A model generated the notes under the pieces. It was not told where the DNA came from. It was given only the letters and a program-made list of their open reading frames with translations, and ran no database searches. Below are positions 42,461-54,980 of a stretch of DNA of 64,000 nt, piece by piece. The DNA is from Meconema thalassinum (taxonomy: Eukaryota > Arthropoda > Insecta > Orthoptera > Tettigoniidae), in assembly GCA_946902985.2 (NCBI GenBank), contig OX336389.2:1077855788-1077919787 (forward strand), given 5' to 3'. Position numbers and translations under genes: made by a program. Within the stretch, counting starts at the first letter, position 1. Each line of letters begins with the position of its first letter.

Positions 42461-45400
42461 TTTGTAATGAGTCGGATCTATGTTGGACAGGTGTGTACTC
42501 AGGTGAATTCCTGCGGCGCTATTTACAAGGCATTACAGCGCATTGATACTCTGTGGCGAGCTTAGGAGCAACTCGGCAGCCCGCTCTACATCCTTTGAAC
42601 ATGTGCTATGTTTTTAGTACAAGAGATGACTACAAAATGGAGACAGCAGTAACGTCAATCTGATGCAACATGATACACTTTTGATACAGTATTTATGAAA
42701 CAGAACAACAACTGGTAAATGCATTATATTAAAAGAAGAGGAAACGTGAGAGTATTTTACACATAAATAAATGCATATGACAGAATATCGGAGTATTATC
42801 GAACACGAGCCAGTGTCGGTATAGATAGTCAATGTCGTTTCGCAACGAACAGCATTATGGGTCCCGCAAGAGCAGTGAAAAAAATCTGTCCAGGCAGAGA
42901 GATCAGATTACATTATACTTCGCTTGGAGTACAACACTCCCGTCTCGCGCAAGCAACGCGGTCGTTTACATACTTAAAAGTTAGACAGTTCGTAACGCAG
43001 CATTTTTGTCTCGGCTTGTTATAGCTGGAGATTGTGTTAGTCTTCATTATTAAGGAGCAGTGAATTCAGTCTTCACTAGGACTTGTGATATTTCAATGCC
43101 AATACAAGACTATATTCTACAATAGTTCAGTACAGTCTATATATGTATATTATCATCATGACTACAGAACAGAGGTTGAATGAACGAATATTTCATCAAG
43201 ACATGATTATGTCACGAATGGGCTAGAATGGAAAGAAGGAATGCAAAACAATAGTGGAGTTGACTACTTAGGACGTTCACCAACATCAATCATGAAATAC
43301 TACAACAGCAGAAAGCTCTTTAAGAAGAGATGGAAGGCGCTTTGGAAAAGTTGACTGTACATTCATACTGTGACTACATGAACTATGATGGCATTCCACG
43401 AATAGGCTACAGAACATCTTGGGAACGTGTGAGAGCAATGAACTTGCTACGCGAACAGCTGTTTTTATTTTTCAACCGTTCGGGATCGGGGTTCTGTTCT
43501 CTTCAAGATCCAGTCGTTTCGAGAACTACGCGACCAGATGAACGAGGGTTCAGTTCCACAACGAGAACAGTGTGTTTCACGCATATTCCAATTTCAACGA
43601 GATGGTATCGTACAAGGTAGCTGACAACCATTTTCACAGTAGACAGTATGGATTAGACATACTCTAGAGTGTTCCATTTTCACCAATTTTTCTTTGTAGT
43701 TAGAAAATGCATTCCAGGGCTAGACCCGATACTTCATCGCTTCTGTCTTGTAGTGTATTTTATTTTGTAGTAAACATTAATATTTTATAATGCTATTTTC
43801 TATGCATTAATTTACTCTTTTTCTTACTACTTTTTGGGCATTTAATAGAACATTATAGTTTGTTGAGAAGACACATATGAAGAGTAGGAAGGAGACAGCG
43901 ATAACTTTATATAAGAATAGTTGTTAGCAAGCAGATGTCCAATACGCCACGTATACTTGAAGATTATTTGAATAGACACTTCTACAAATTTTGAACTTTG
44001 AATTTGAACACTTATGCATTTCATGCAAGTTTCTTTAATTGACGTGTGGGTCTATTTTTCATCGAGTGCAGTATAAATATGGAAACATAATGATTTCTAG
44101 AGTAGATATTTGTGATTTATGGATTAATTTTTGGGCAATCCACAGCTTTTGAGATTTTTCTTTTTGAAGTTGTTTTAGACACTTTTTAGATCGTTCAGTT
44201 TTTCTATTTTTGTTCATGATTCGTTTGTTGAACTCCATCCTGGTTAAGCGTTAGATTCTAATGGTCTTCGTGTACCTTCTTAAGACAGACTCATTACCAT
44301 GGTGTAGGATCTTTCGTGTTTCTTTGGGTGAGGATCTCCAGTCGAATTTTGTCTAGTAGGGGGCTGAATCGTTCTTTTTACAGTGATCTATCTACAATTT
44401 CTTGAAATAAATATTTATGAACATAAGATTATATTGAGAAATAAATAAATATTATAGAAAGATTGTATAAAATATTTTCGTTACAAAGCGAAATGATGAT
44501 GTCGAAAATTCTCAAGCACTGTTATTTGAACAGCTGATTATATTATATTTGTCTTAGTTCTGATAAAAATTGTCCATGATACTTTAACTTATGTTAATTT
44601 GATGCATGATATTTTAAGACTTTTATGTAAAAGCTTATTTGATCTTAATAATGTTTGGAAAAATATTTACAAGCTATTGAGAGCTTATCTATGAATAAAG
44701 CAATGATTGTTTGCGGAATTTGATTGTAATAAGGGGATATTAGACATCGATGGATGGTCTATATCATTTTTCTTTCCAGTATAAATTAGCTATTGAGCTA
44801 TTACTGAGTGCACTTATGTGTGTATTTTGAACGTGCAGTATAGTCACGATTATAGATACTAGAAGGCTAGTATAAAGTTAATGAATCCAACATTTAAGTA
44901 AAACTAGCATTGTAATAATTGATCTAGAATGGATTGTTCAAATTGATGACATTTGTTTTTGAAGAAAGGTCTAATTGGAAATACGAGTGATAATATTCGT
45001 ATAATCATGCAATAATAATGACTGAAAGCTTAAGAGATAATAATATGATTAACTGTGAGATTTAAAATGTTGTTAACATTTTTATGCAATGACAATGCGT
45101 TCGATTAACTTAACCGTTCGTCGAACATGCCATGATTTGATCTTAACAAGTACACTAGAATGCTTATTGATGGAGTTGAATACATAATATACGAATAATT
45201 TGAACGTGAACTAAAATGTAAAAATGTAAATATTGCCATAAACGTACGAGGGTTATTTAAATATGTAACAAATGTATATAACCATGTTTAAAAAATTATT
45301 AAGATTGTCTTTACATGCGATTATGATGCTATAATTTTAATAGCATTTTCAACAATATTCGATGCTAGTGTCATTAAGACGGGACTACGCTTCAGTGGAG

Positions 45401-45739
45401 GCGGATTATTTGTGTTCAGTGGAGTGGTAGTCCACGTTGCAGCAATTTTTGAATTAATAAACTGTTGGTTGATTTTAAAATGCTTCGGATGTCTTGGTCA
45501 TTTATACTAGAAACAGGATGTGCTACGAAGACCAGTGGGTCAGTTTTTATAATGCCTAGCACCATGCACGAGATTAATTTAATTATTTTCAGAGTCTTGT
45601 TAGTTCACTTTGAGCTATTTTTCGTTTTTATTTCATCGACCACTGCATCTTCTTATCGCATTCTTTATAAGAGAGGTATCCTTATCCCTGGTTGATCCTA
45701 GTTGGTGGAGTTTTAGGGGGTATTTCAGCTGGGTGCTTC
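42461..45739. other. No gene recognised (3.3 kb)
   Basis: AT-rich sequence with one 96-codon frame (43330-43620) of no known family. The boundaries suggest a large old insertion near 42960-45480, but no terminal repeats convince me. Confidence 0.4.
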
Positions 45740-45980
45740 CAGATTCTACGATCCAGCAGTTCCATGAGATTTCAACAGGTAAGATCACGTGGATATGGGT
45801 ACAGTACCTAACTGAAGGCCACGGCCACTTCCTATCCAAATCCTACCTCAATTCCGAATACACACACTACTACAGACATCACAATGACACAGGTTATCAG
45901 ACAAATCTACACACACCCAAGCACACGGGGCTACGTGACCACAATGTCGCAAATTGCCTAAAGAACCAACAACTATAATT
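45740..45980 (+). mobile_element. SINE remnant
   Basis: GAAGGCCACGGCCACTTCC, then AATACACACACTACTACAGA and CAGACAAATCTACACACACC match the 3' half of the SINE at 33402-33760. Confidence 0.7.
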
Positions 45981-46025
45981 ATTTTAGGCCTATTATTATT
46001 AAGACGGATTATATATTTTTTCGTT

Positions 46026-46423
46026 TTAAGTAAGGATAGCACGAAGTAGAACAAGTAACCATGGAAGGCTGCCTTCATTCCGTATCCTACTGGGCGAATT
46101 CGTGATTTTAACACAGTGGATAGATATTTCGGTAAATTTTGAAAAAATGTGAGGTACTATTCCTGGTTTTAATTTCCACTTCACGCGAGGAAGTTCCACG
46201 TTCTCACAGTTCACTACGAAACAGTCCGCCTTTATAATAATTAAATCTTCCGAAAAACGCACGTCACAGATTCTACTTTTGATTGACAATTGCTTCCTTT
46301 CCGCGGAATAACTCTCGCCCTTTTCGCAAACAGATTTGTTTCTTTTGGCGGTGTGAAAACATGTCTACCATCAGATTTTCTTCCGTAACCCGATTTACAT
46401 CCAGGAACGAAACAATACGACAT
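46026..46423 (-). pseudogene. THAP zinc-finger exon, one frame change
   Basis: A leftward frame from 46423 starts YCFVPGCKSGYG...HVFTPPKE, the C-x-V-x-x-C start of a THAP (C2CH) DNA-binding domain. The second half, in another frame, has SRICDVRFSED, F-x-V-N and LPRVKWKLKPGIVPHIF, the C-x2-H-F-like (here C-x3-F) and A-V-P-T-like end. The His of C2CH reads R-F, so zinc binding may be lost. THAP domains occur in host factors and in P-element-type transposases; I cannot tell which this was. Confidence 0.65.
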
Positions 46424-47661
46424 TTTCCCGAAACAGCAGAAAATTTAGTTGTTTGCACTCACAAAGCACTGCACAGACATTCGTAAACTATTACAAAGAA
46501 ACAAATTCCCTCGCATAATATGACTTCTCGCGCACCTCGTGGGCTACTTGTCACACGTGCTTATGGTTCGGCGTGACTTCCGCGCCTCACACTGGCTGGA
46601 CCATGAACTACAATGCTTAAGGAGCGGAGTGATGACACTGTTTATTTCTATTCGTCATGGGTTTTGCCTTGGTGCACCAAGTCAGGCTTATCAGCTGGCT
46701 CTTGGTGACCATGCTCGGACCGCCGCAGGGCTAGTGAACCATGCACTACGTCCTCTTGTCTGAAACGCGTTTTCGCTTCTTTACTGCGAGAGCCGAAAAA
46801 CTGTCTACACTACAGTGCAGCATGTAGCTAATCAGATGGCAGTCGGGTCAATTTGTGCTCCATATAAATAGTGTTATTTCTGGTGAATATTCAAGTGGAA
46901 CGACTTAAACATGTCTCTACGGGTGCAGTAAGTTATACGGGACTATTCAATATATAACTTAGACTGCTAGATGCCCATATAATTACTGAATATCATGCCA
47001 ATGGTTCTCGAGTAGCCTACAAGTACAAGTTGCTGGTCGGGATATACAAATTGGTGAATTGATTTTTATATGGGAGTATTTGCGGTAAGCATCTTAAGAG
47101 TAGTTTCGGCGGAGGTGAAAGCAAATGTTGGAGTGCTTGTGAATATAAAAAATGTAGGTGAGCGTATAAAGTCGAAAAGTGAATTGATATAACTTTGTGG
47201 TTAAAGGGAAGAGGATAAGCATAAATTGCAGCACGCTCAGTTCAACATCGAAGTTTAGCGCTGCGCGCTGGAAGCGGCCAGTGAAGAAATAGTCACTCGG
47301 GAGTTGGGAAGCCCTCATGCGCGACAAGTGCAAAGGGATTGACATTCGCTTCTGTGCTGTCCACAATCGAAAATAATAGTTTTCTCTCTCGGGACTGTGG
47401 GCATGTACCTGTGTCATTAGTAAGAAGGCATTTTATGTCAGCCTGGTTGTGTTCAGGAGAGCTGCGTTTATTGGGGAGAAACATTTTTGATGAATCCAAA
47501 AGCACATTCATAATAATGAGTAGCACTTGTTATAGAAGCCAATTTAAGTGCTAAATCAGAAACTTAATTTAAGATAATCGTAGTCCTAAGACTCTTGAAC
47601 TCGGAAAGAACAATCTAATTCCCTCACCTTCACTTCACCCACTGTTTACCCAGCGAACAGG
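46424..47661. other. No gene seen; includes LINE 5' region
   Basis: No domain is seen in the short frames. The last few hundred bases are probably the 5' untranslated part of the LINE that follows. Confidence 0.4.
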
Positions 47662-50600
47662 ATGGTGTCGGCTGCGCTCCGTCTCTTTTGCGTATTTGTG
47701 GCTTTTAAATGCTGCTTAATATCGGTTAACGTTTGTGTTCGTGGCTACCGTGGCTACCATTTCGAGTTCGTGGAATGCTGGGAAGACTTCCTTGTGAACA
47801 ATGAACTTAAAATATCATCCCATGTGCTTAGCTTGAATGGAACACAGTACCTGACGGTGAAGCAACCAAGTGGTTGTCAAAGGTCCACGTATTTGAAAAT
47901 GTCCGGCAATGTCAGGCGATGTGCAATTGAACCCGGGACCTGGTCAGTGTAATGATATGACTTTCTTCTATCAAAATGTAGCGAGTATGTGTACTTCATT
48001 ATCGGAATTCAACCTAGCTTTTAGTGATGCTGAAATTGATTGTATTTGTATCGTAGAATCATGGTTGAATGATGCAGTGGACGAGAACGAGATACTGTTC
48101 AGTGATTACAGTATATTTCGACAAGACAGACAACTCGTTCATGACACCAAAACAAAGGGTGGAGGCGTACTTGTGGCCGTGAAAAATATCCTGAATCCGG
48201 TATCAAGGCCGGAGTTGGCAGGGTGTTGGGAGTGCCTTGTGGTCAAGGTCAGGCCTAAACCTGGACGGGCGTTATTCATCGTGTGCTGCTATCTACCACC
48301 GGACGAGGTGAAGGTTAGGCTGAGTGACTTTGCGTCAGACGCTGGGCAATGTCACAGCTGTTTTAAACCCACAAGACATAGTCGCAGTGTGTGGGGACTT
48401 TAACATCAGTGAATTAGCCTGGACCCCTGAACCTTTTATAAAGCAAAGATGTGAGGAAGTCCTATCGTTTCTAGAGATTATCAGTGAGTTTAATCTACAG
48501 CAAATGTGTCATTTCCCTACACGCAATAACAATTTCCTGGATTTGGTGCTAGTCTCTGAACAACTCTCCGCACATACGCAATGTATTCAGGCTGAGAAGG
48601 TAGTTAAGTCAGACCACGATGCTGTGGAATTCTCACTATCCTTGCCGCGAATTATCCGTCCACTATCACTAAGAAGGGTAATATATACTTGGACTAAAGC
48701 TGATTTTCCTCTCATGAGAGACCTATCGATGTGTCCATGGTATTTGATGGATAATTCTCCCTCTGTTGATGAGGCTTTAAGTCTGTTTTACGACCTCCTC
48801 AAAGCAGTAATCAAGGATTCAGTGCCCACTCGCACAATCAATACTCGGAAGTATCCAGTTTGGTACGATACAGAGGTAATCAACAAGTTGAAAGAAAAAG
48901 AGAGAGTCAGAAAAAGGTTCAAGAAATCGGGCTTTTGGTGTGACTATGTTCAATTTTCGGTGATACGGGGGGAATATAAGAGACTCCAGAATAGAAAATA
49001 CAAAGACTATGTGATATCAGTTGAATCAAAATTAACCGCCAATCCAAAGCATTTTTGGAATTTTGTAAAGAATAAAAGAAAATCTTCACGTTTACCGTCC
49101 ACTATGTTTCAGAATGGAATCGAAATCCAGGACAAGAAAACTATTCTTAATAAATTTGCAGAGGGCTTCAAGAAGTATCACTCTCCTGCGAGGCCGTGCC
49201 ACTCTTCTGTCCCAATCGTGTGTAATCAGGGATTGATTTCGATCCGGACTACGCCCTTTGAAGTGTGTGAGATCCTGTCATCGTTGGATTCTGCAAAATC
49301 GTTTGGGGCTGATGAGATACCAGGTCTTGTACTTAGAGAATGTGCTCCTCAGTTGGCGATACCTCTCAGTGCAATTTTAAATATATCTTTTAAATCTGGA
49401 TGCTTTCCCTGTGAGTGGAAGAAGGGATACGTGATTCCAGTATTCAAAAAGGGCGACAAAAGGGTATTTGACAACTATAGGCCAGTCGTCCTGCTATCCC
49501 TCCTATCAAAGGTGGCGGAGAAGATTGTGTACAATAGAATATACAGGTCAGTTGGCCAGTACATTAATGTTGCTCAGCATGGATTCGTGCAGAAGCGCTC
49601 GACTGTTTCGAACCTGGCAGTGTACGTCAACTTCATATCAAATGCCTTGGACAGGAGTCAACAGGTAGATGCCATATACACAGATTTTTCCAAAGCCTTT
49701 GATTCCGTACAACATGAGGCCCTATTAATCAAATTGTCGGCGTATGGAATAGGCGGCAGCGTTTTAGAGTGGATTAGAAGCTATCTCACTGAAAGAATTT
49801 GCTTTGTTAAAACCGATGGTCAAACTTTAAATCCATACTTTCCAACTTCCGGTGTTCCTCAGGGTTCCATCTTGGGGCCGCTTTTATTTGTAATCTTTAT
49901 TAATGATTTAACTGGGGTCTTCAAGAATAGTAACTGCCTTCTATACGCTGATGATTTGAAACTGTTTCGGGTAATAGACCACGAGTCAGACTGTGACTTG
50001 CTTCAATTAGACCTACATCTACTAACAGATTGGTGTACTAAGTGGTTACTTGACCTTAACATATCAAAATGCAATGTGATAACATTTTCTAGGAAGTTGG
50101 CGCCTGTCATGAGGAATTATAGTATAAGTAACTCTGTATTAGAGCGTGCGAATGAAGTAAACGACCTAGGTATAACAATTACCAACGATGACGGGCTGTC
50201 ATTTCTAAAACATGTAGATAAGGTGACAAGTAAGGGGTTCAGATTACTAGGTTTTCTGAAAAGAAATTGTGGTGAATTCGCCAATATAGGTTCTCTCAAA
50301 ATTTTATTTTTAGCATATATAAGGTCGACGGTTGAATACTGTTGTGAGGTATGGCTGCCTTCTCAGCAATATGCTATTCAGCGGTTAGAAAGAGTGCAGG
50401 TGGGATTCATGAAGTGGATCAGCTGTAGGTATATGGGCATTCGACTCTCTACATTGGACTATGAGACCTTCTGTGGAACCATGGGTATGCGGTCTTTGAG
50501 GTCTCGCCGCATGTGTGCCAACGCCATGTTTCTATATAAGTGTCTGACCAATAGAATCGACTGTGCTCCCCTTTTGTGTTTGATTCCGCTTCATGTTCCA

Positions 50601-50777
50601 GGCCGCAATACAAGGCAAAGACTCACTTTCCGGATCCAGAAGTGTAGAACTGTAGCCCATGCCAATTCCTGGTTATTAATGGCGTTGCGCTCTCTAAACC
50701 ATCTTGATAGCGCTATAGATATATTTTACTCGAAGCCTACTGAAATTCGTAGATCTTTGTTGAACTCAAGATCGTAG
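47662..50777 (+). pseudogene. CR1/Jockey-like LINE ORF with 2A-like motif, nearly intact
   Basis: The N-terminal segment (47662-47950) has a hydrophobic, signal-like start (ALRLFCVFVAFKCCLI). In the next frame at 47909 comes DVQLNPGP, close to the 2A ribosome-skipping consensus D-V/I-E-x-N-P-G-P. The endonuclease follows (FFYQNVASM, IVESWL, then after a frame change near 48324, VAVCGDFN and SDHDAVEF). The reverse transcriptase is open without a break (48324-50777, 817 residues): YTDFSKAFDSV, TSGVPQGSILGPLLF, CLLYADDLKLF and a thumb with EYCCEVWLP. It copies its RNA into DNA at nicked target sites. Only two frame changes are visible, so it is young. Confidence 0.88.
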
Positions 50778-50965
50778 GTGTTTGTTGTATATATTGTGTG
50801 TAAAAATTGTAATTTTAATTTAAGTGTATAGAGAACTTAGTTTATAAGCTTGAATCAATGTTTGTTTCTAGGTTAGTTAAATAGTTGCTTTTAAGTTAAT
50901 TTAATGTGTATTATGTTTTATTATATCATCTGTAATTGGGTGCCTATCCTGTTGATGGTAAATAA

Positions 50966-50996
<31 letters not shown>

Positions 50997-50999
50997 ACG
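50778..50999 (+). repeat. LINE 3' UTR and (ATCT)n tail
   Basis: A short AT-rich 3' UTR ends in GGTAAATAAATCTATCTATC and about nine ATCT units, the 3' boundary of the LINE. Confidence 0.85.
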
Positions 51000-51879
51000 A
51001 GAACGGATCTCACATCGCTCAAACATCCAGCTAAGTTCATAATCCATTCCAACTTGACCATTTGCTAACAATCACAAATATCACTCTAAGCAAGCAAACT
51101 TGAAGGTCAATGAACACTAACAATATATTAACAACCATCACATATAACTAACATATCTTGACAAGTTAAGTAATTTTATAATAACTGCTGCAACTATATG
51201 TGTATATATTGTAAATACCATCACCCACATACTTATAGATATAGATTTAATGGCCTAAGTGTAAAGGATCTGATGATGATCGCTTGGCGAACGAAAGTGG
51301 TCATCCAACTGTATTTATTAATCTCATGCAAATTCTTTTCATTTGGGTACAATCGTGCTGATCAAATGAAAAACATTAGATTTCGATTACTAAGGCAACA
51401 CTGAAAAATGGCTTTGAACACGATAAGATTTTGAAATCTTGGCTATATACAGTAGATAGGCTACAAAGTTCTTGAAGGTTTGATGTCATGTGAGGACTTA
51501 ACTTCGTATAAGTTGGGCTTTGTACTTATTTTATTAGTATGAAAATTATTTCAAAGATAAGTGCAAAAATTGCATAAAATGAGATAAGGCTGCTGCCTAA
51601 TAGAGAAAGAAATACTGATTTTTTTAAAATATAGAGCCACAACTTCTACGTGCACAATTGGAGGCAGGGCGAAATTGTGTCCATATTGTAATTTAGGAAT
51701 AGTAACTTAACTTTCAATTTTATATGGCCCTATATAACTTCTGCGGCCGTCTTTCATAACAAATGTATGGTCCCCTTAATTCAAAATATATAATTCCATA
51801 TGGCCACATCTGCATTTATGGCCTTATTGGTTAAAACATACCGAGGTATTTCAATGGAAAATTTCACAATATAGGCTAC
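51000..51879. other. No gene seen
   Basis: AT-rich, with no domain in any frame. Confidence 0.5.
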
Positions 51880-52300
51880 AACATGGGTAGTGGCAAGGGG
51901 CACTGCATAATTTGGCCTGAGGGCCAAGCCGTACGTGGTCCGAATGAAATTGGGTCCTGCTTAAATAACTTTCTAAAGAAATGTGCAGATGGAAAGCCTG
52001 TTATTTTCTATTCCGACAACTGCTCTGGACAAAATTAAAACAAGTTTATAGTTTCATTGTGTACATGTAATGTAGTCATGTCGTACAACGTAGGCCTACC
52101 AGCTATCAGTCAAAATTCCTAATAACTGGCCACACGAAAAATGAGGGGGATAACATGCACTCACTCATTGAGAAACATAGAAGGGAGGGCCTGTCTGCAT
52201 TTCTGCTCAGTGGGCGACAGTTGTACAAATCGTCAAGAGAAATGGATAGCCATACGAAGTTAATGAAATGGATACAAGGGATATGTATGACATGAAAACA
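51880..52300 (+). pseudogene. DUF7869-like transposon protein remnant
   Basis: Frame pieces read IIWPEGQAVRGPNEIGSCLN and then FYSDNCSGQN, followed in another frame by TGHTKNEGDNMHSLIE. I recognise this order (S-D-N-C-x-G-Q-N, then G-H-T-x-x-E-G-D) from arthropod transposon-borne nuclease-like proteins of the DUF7869 type. A stop follows the Q-N and further frame changes occur, so it is a relic. Confidence 0.6.
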
Positions 52301-53228
52301 TTATGCACTTCCTTCGGGTCTAATTTCCGTGTCGATTAAAATGGCGAAAAAAGTACCGTGGAATGAAATTAAAGAAATTAAAGTTGAGAAGGAAGAACCG
52401 TGCTTGCTGAATTACTAATGCAGTTTTGAGGACAGTGAGTATGATGTCATCAATGTTCATCGCCGGAAAAGAGGAAGAGTTTCCGGAACACACGAACTCA
52501 TTCCAGCATAATACACAGCCCACAGGTATCAGTGATGCGAAGAAACGCGATAATCTAACACTGTGTGAAGCAAACCATATCAAGCCACAGCACCATGATT
52601 TCTTTAAGAATCTTAAGAGTTTCTACTGAGGCGGAAGATGTTGATTTTGATGACAGCCATTCATAAGAAGATAGCTCGGATGTGCACTAAAATATGAAGT
52701 ATCTGGCATCTGAACAAGTTTTAATTGTATTGTTTTTGTTCACATAAAGCTTTGTGTTTGCTGAAATACAAAAATGCCAGATTATCCTGTAAAATAGATT
52801 TGGCCATACATGCATTAATCAATGTGGCCATATGGCCATAAGTGCAAATACTGAATTGAATGAAAGCAAGAAGTTCCTTAAAACTTGTTACTGCGTATAA
52901 CAAAGAACACACACAGGTCTCAGTCTCAAAAAATGAAAAGATAATTCCCAAAACTGTATTTACCAGAATTTTTTAAAACTTTAAATGCGATTATCTCAGA
53001 ACTGCAATATACGAACCTTGGGTGCGAGTGGCTGCTATGCCCAAGGTTCCCCTTCCCCTCTCCCCATGTATTATGTGAAAGGTGGCATATTTAGTACCTC
53101 CAAATATATATTCTCGATAAGGCTTACCGCATGGTAGTTGAATGTTGACAAGGTGTACAAATGCGACCATGGCGTAATAATCCGGGAGATGACTACTCAG
53201 TTACAAAAATCCAACTTAGAATTGTCCT
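52301..53228. other. No gene seen
   Basis: An acidic scrap (AEDVDFDDSHS near 52628) may be the tail of the upstream transposon protein. Confidence 0.4.
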
Positions 53229-53370
53229 TTGATTTAGGGGCTTCGGCATCGTGGTCATTTCGTCCCCATGTAATTGGGTGTGCGTATAATTTGTCTGATA
53301 ACTTTTATTATGGTGTTTGAAGCCATTTTCGATTTTCTGATAACTTGTGTTATTTTGACCACGATGTCCA
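53229..53370 (-). mobile_element. SINE fragment
   Basis: TTTAGGGGCTTCGGCATCGT and CCCCATGTAATTGGGTGTGC match the left end of the element at 53664. Confidence 0.65.
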
Positions 53371-53663
53371 AGTCCTTCAAATGAAATGAGAACAAGGAGA
53401 AGAGATTTTACATGCACGCACATGTGCTAGGCCCACTATGCTTCTCGATTTACCCAAGTGACGTCCCCGATGAATTCAGAAATAGCTCCACCTCCGCCTC
53501 AGACCTAACACTGCATACAATCTTTAAAATTGGCTACTTTCTATGAAGACATCGACAGACTTGAAAATGAGCCCTGAATCTTGAACTGAACTTAATCATA
53601 TCTCAAATATAGTTTATATCCATTGGCTATACAAAACTCCTAAATTCAGTAGACTTTAACCCA

Positions 53664-54010
53664 TTTAGGGGCTTGTGACATCGTGATTATTCACCCCCAT
53701 TTACTTGGGTGTGTGTAGGATAAGTCTGATAACCTGTGTCATTGCAATGGCTGTAGTAGTGAGTGTTTTTTTAAACTCAGGCTGGGATTTGGAAGAAGGC
53801 GGCCGTGGCGTGAAGTTAGGGATCATCCCGGCATTTGCTTGGAGTTGATGTGGCAAGCCACAGAAAACCACTTCTATGACGGTTGAGGTGGGAATCGAAT
53901 CCACCTCAGTTCTGCCTCACGAGGCTGAGTGAACCCCGTTTCAGCTCTCAGACCAGAATTACATATCTTGGCAGAGGTTGGACATGAACCCCAGGACTCG
54001 TGGAACCTGA
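53664..54010 (-). mobile_element. tRNA-derived SINE (family B), leftward
   Basis: Inverse of GAGAGCTGAAACGGGGTTCA, CTCAGCCTCGTGAGGCAGAA and TTTCTGTGGCTTGCC; the plus strand shows CCACCTCAGTTCTGCCTCAC and CCCCATTTACTTGGGTGTGT. Same body as 33402 and 42250. Confidence 0.8.
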
Positions 54011-54186
54011 GTCTCAATACGCACCCCGAGACCGCAGAAAGTGGTATCAAGGTAATAGATAATAATATTAAATACAGCAACACTATGAATGATCTCGGAA
54101 TTATATTTGGCAGAACTCTATCGTGAAAAGAACTACCTCTTGCACCCCTCCTAACATGCTTAAGTACTTTATCCCAACTCGTATAC

Positions 54187-54505
54187 TATAATAATAATAA
54201 TAATAATATAATAATAATAACCCCTGGCACTGCATCCCATTAAGGGCCTAGGCCTACCAAGCAACCGCTGCCCAGCTATTTAGCCTGCGTGGTTAGCGCG
54301 TCGGATCCCCTCGACCGTTAATTTTGGCTTTCGTGACCGGCTGGCGCTGGCTCATTGTCAGACAGCTACTCAATTGTTCTCTCGAGGCTGAGTGCACCCC
54401 GTTCCAGCCCTCCCGTCAGTTTCTAAAATCCCTTACGGAGCCGGGAATCGAACCCGGTGCCTCCGGGTGAGAGGCAGGCGCGCTACCCGAACACCACCCA
54501 ACTAT
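54187..54505 (-). mobile_element. tRNA-derived SINE (family A), leftward, with (TTA)n tail
   Basis: The plus strand shows AAGGGCCTAGGCCTACCAAG and, at the far end, GCCGGGAATCGAACCCGG, an inverse B box, as in 21889-22186. The (ATA)n run at 54187-54220 is its tail. Confidence 0.85.
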
Positions 54506-54764
54506 TATAGTTTTAATAACTGATTATTATGGGTCTGCCGTAAACAAGAATTTCCCAGAAACACAGAATATTAAACTACGAGTCCAGAATGCATGTGTTC
54601 GGTACATTCTGGCCAAAATGAGCATATTGCACCTTACTGTGTATAGCTGAAGTGGTTAAAACGTCACTATCATAAGCAGCTATCAGTTGTCATCCGGACA
54701 CATAAAATATTGCACAGCAAGACGCTCTTGTATCTTTTCTGTGTCTTTAAATCAATGCAATATG

Positions 54765-54980
54765 TACATAATAGAGAAAATAAGACCTCTACACCAGCAC
54801 ATGCACAGTGAGCCAACCTTGGCATTGTAAACATTGAACCCACCCGTCTGTCGATTCAGAAAACAAATGACCACAGAAAATGCATTCAGCGTCGTCACTT
54901 TCTTCATCTAAAGAACATTCATTCCTTTCTCGACGAAGGATGGTCTTCTTTTGTTTCCTTTTGCTCTGCTGATGGTCCAA
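54765..54980 (-). pseudogene. pogo/Tigger-like transposase C-terminal tail remnant
   Basis: A leftward frame reads C-I-F-C-G-H-L-F, then DGWVQCLQCQGW and, after a one-base shift, A-H-C-A-C-A-G. C-x2-C...W-x-x-C-x-x-C-x-x-W-x-H-x-x-C is the PHD-like zinc tail seen in some pogo/Tigger transposases, preceded by a basic K/R/Q segment. The DDE core is not visible. Confidence 0.45.

Noticed and set aside
42960..45480. A large unknown element or second viral insertion
   Set aside because: No terminal repeats, no target duplication and no domain that I can support.
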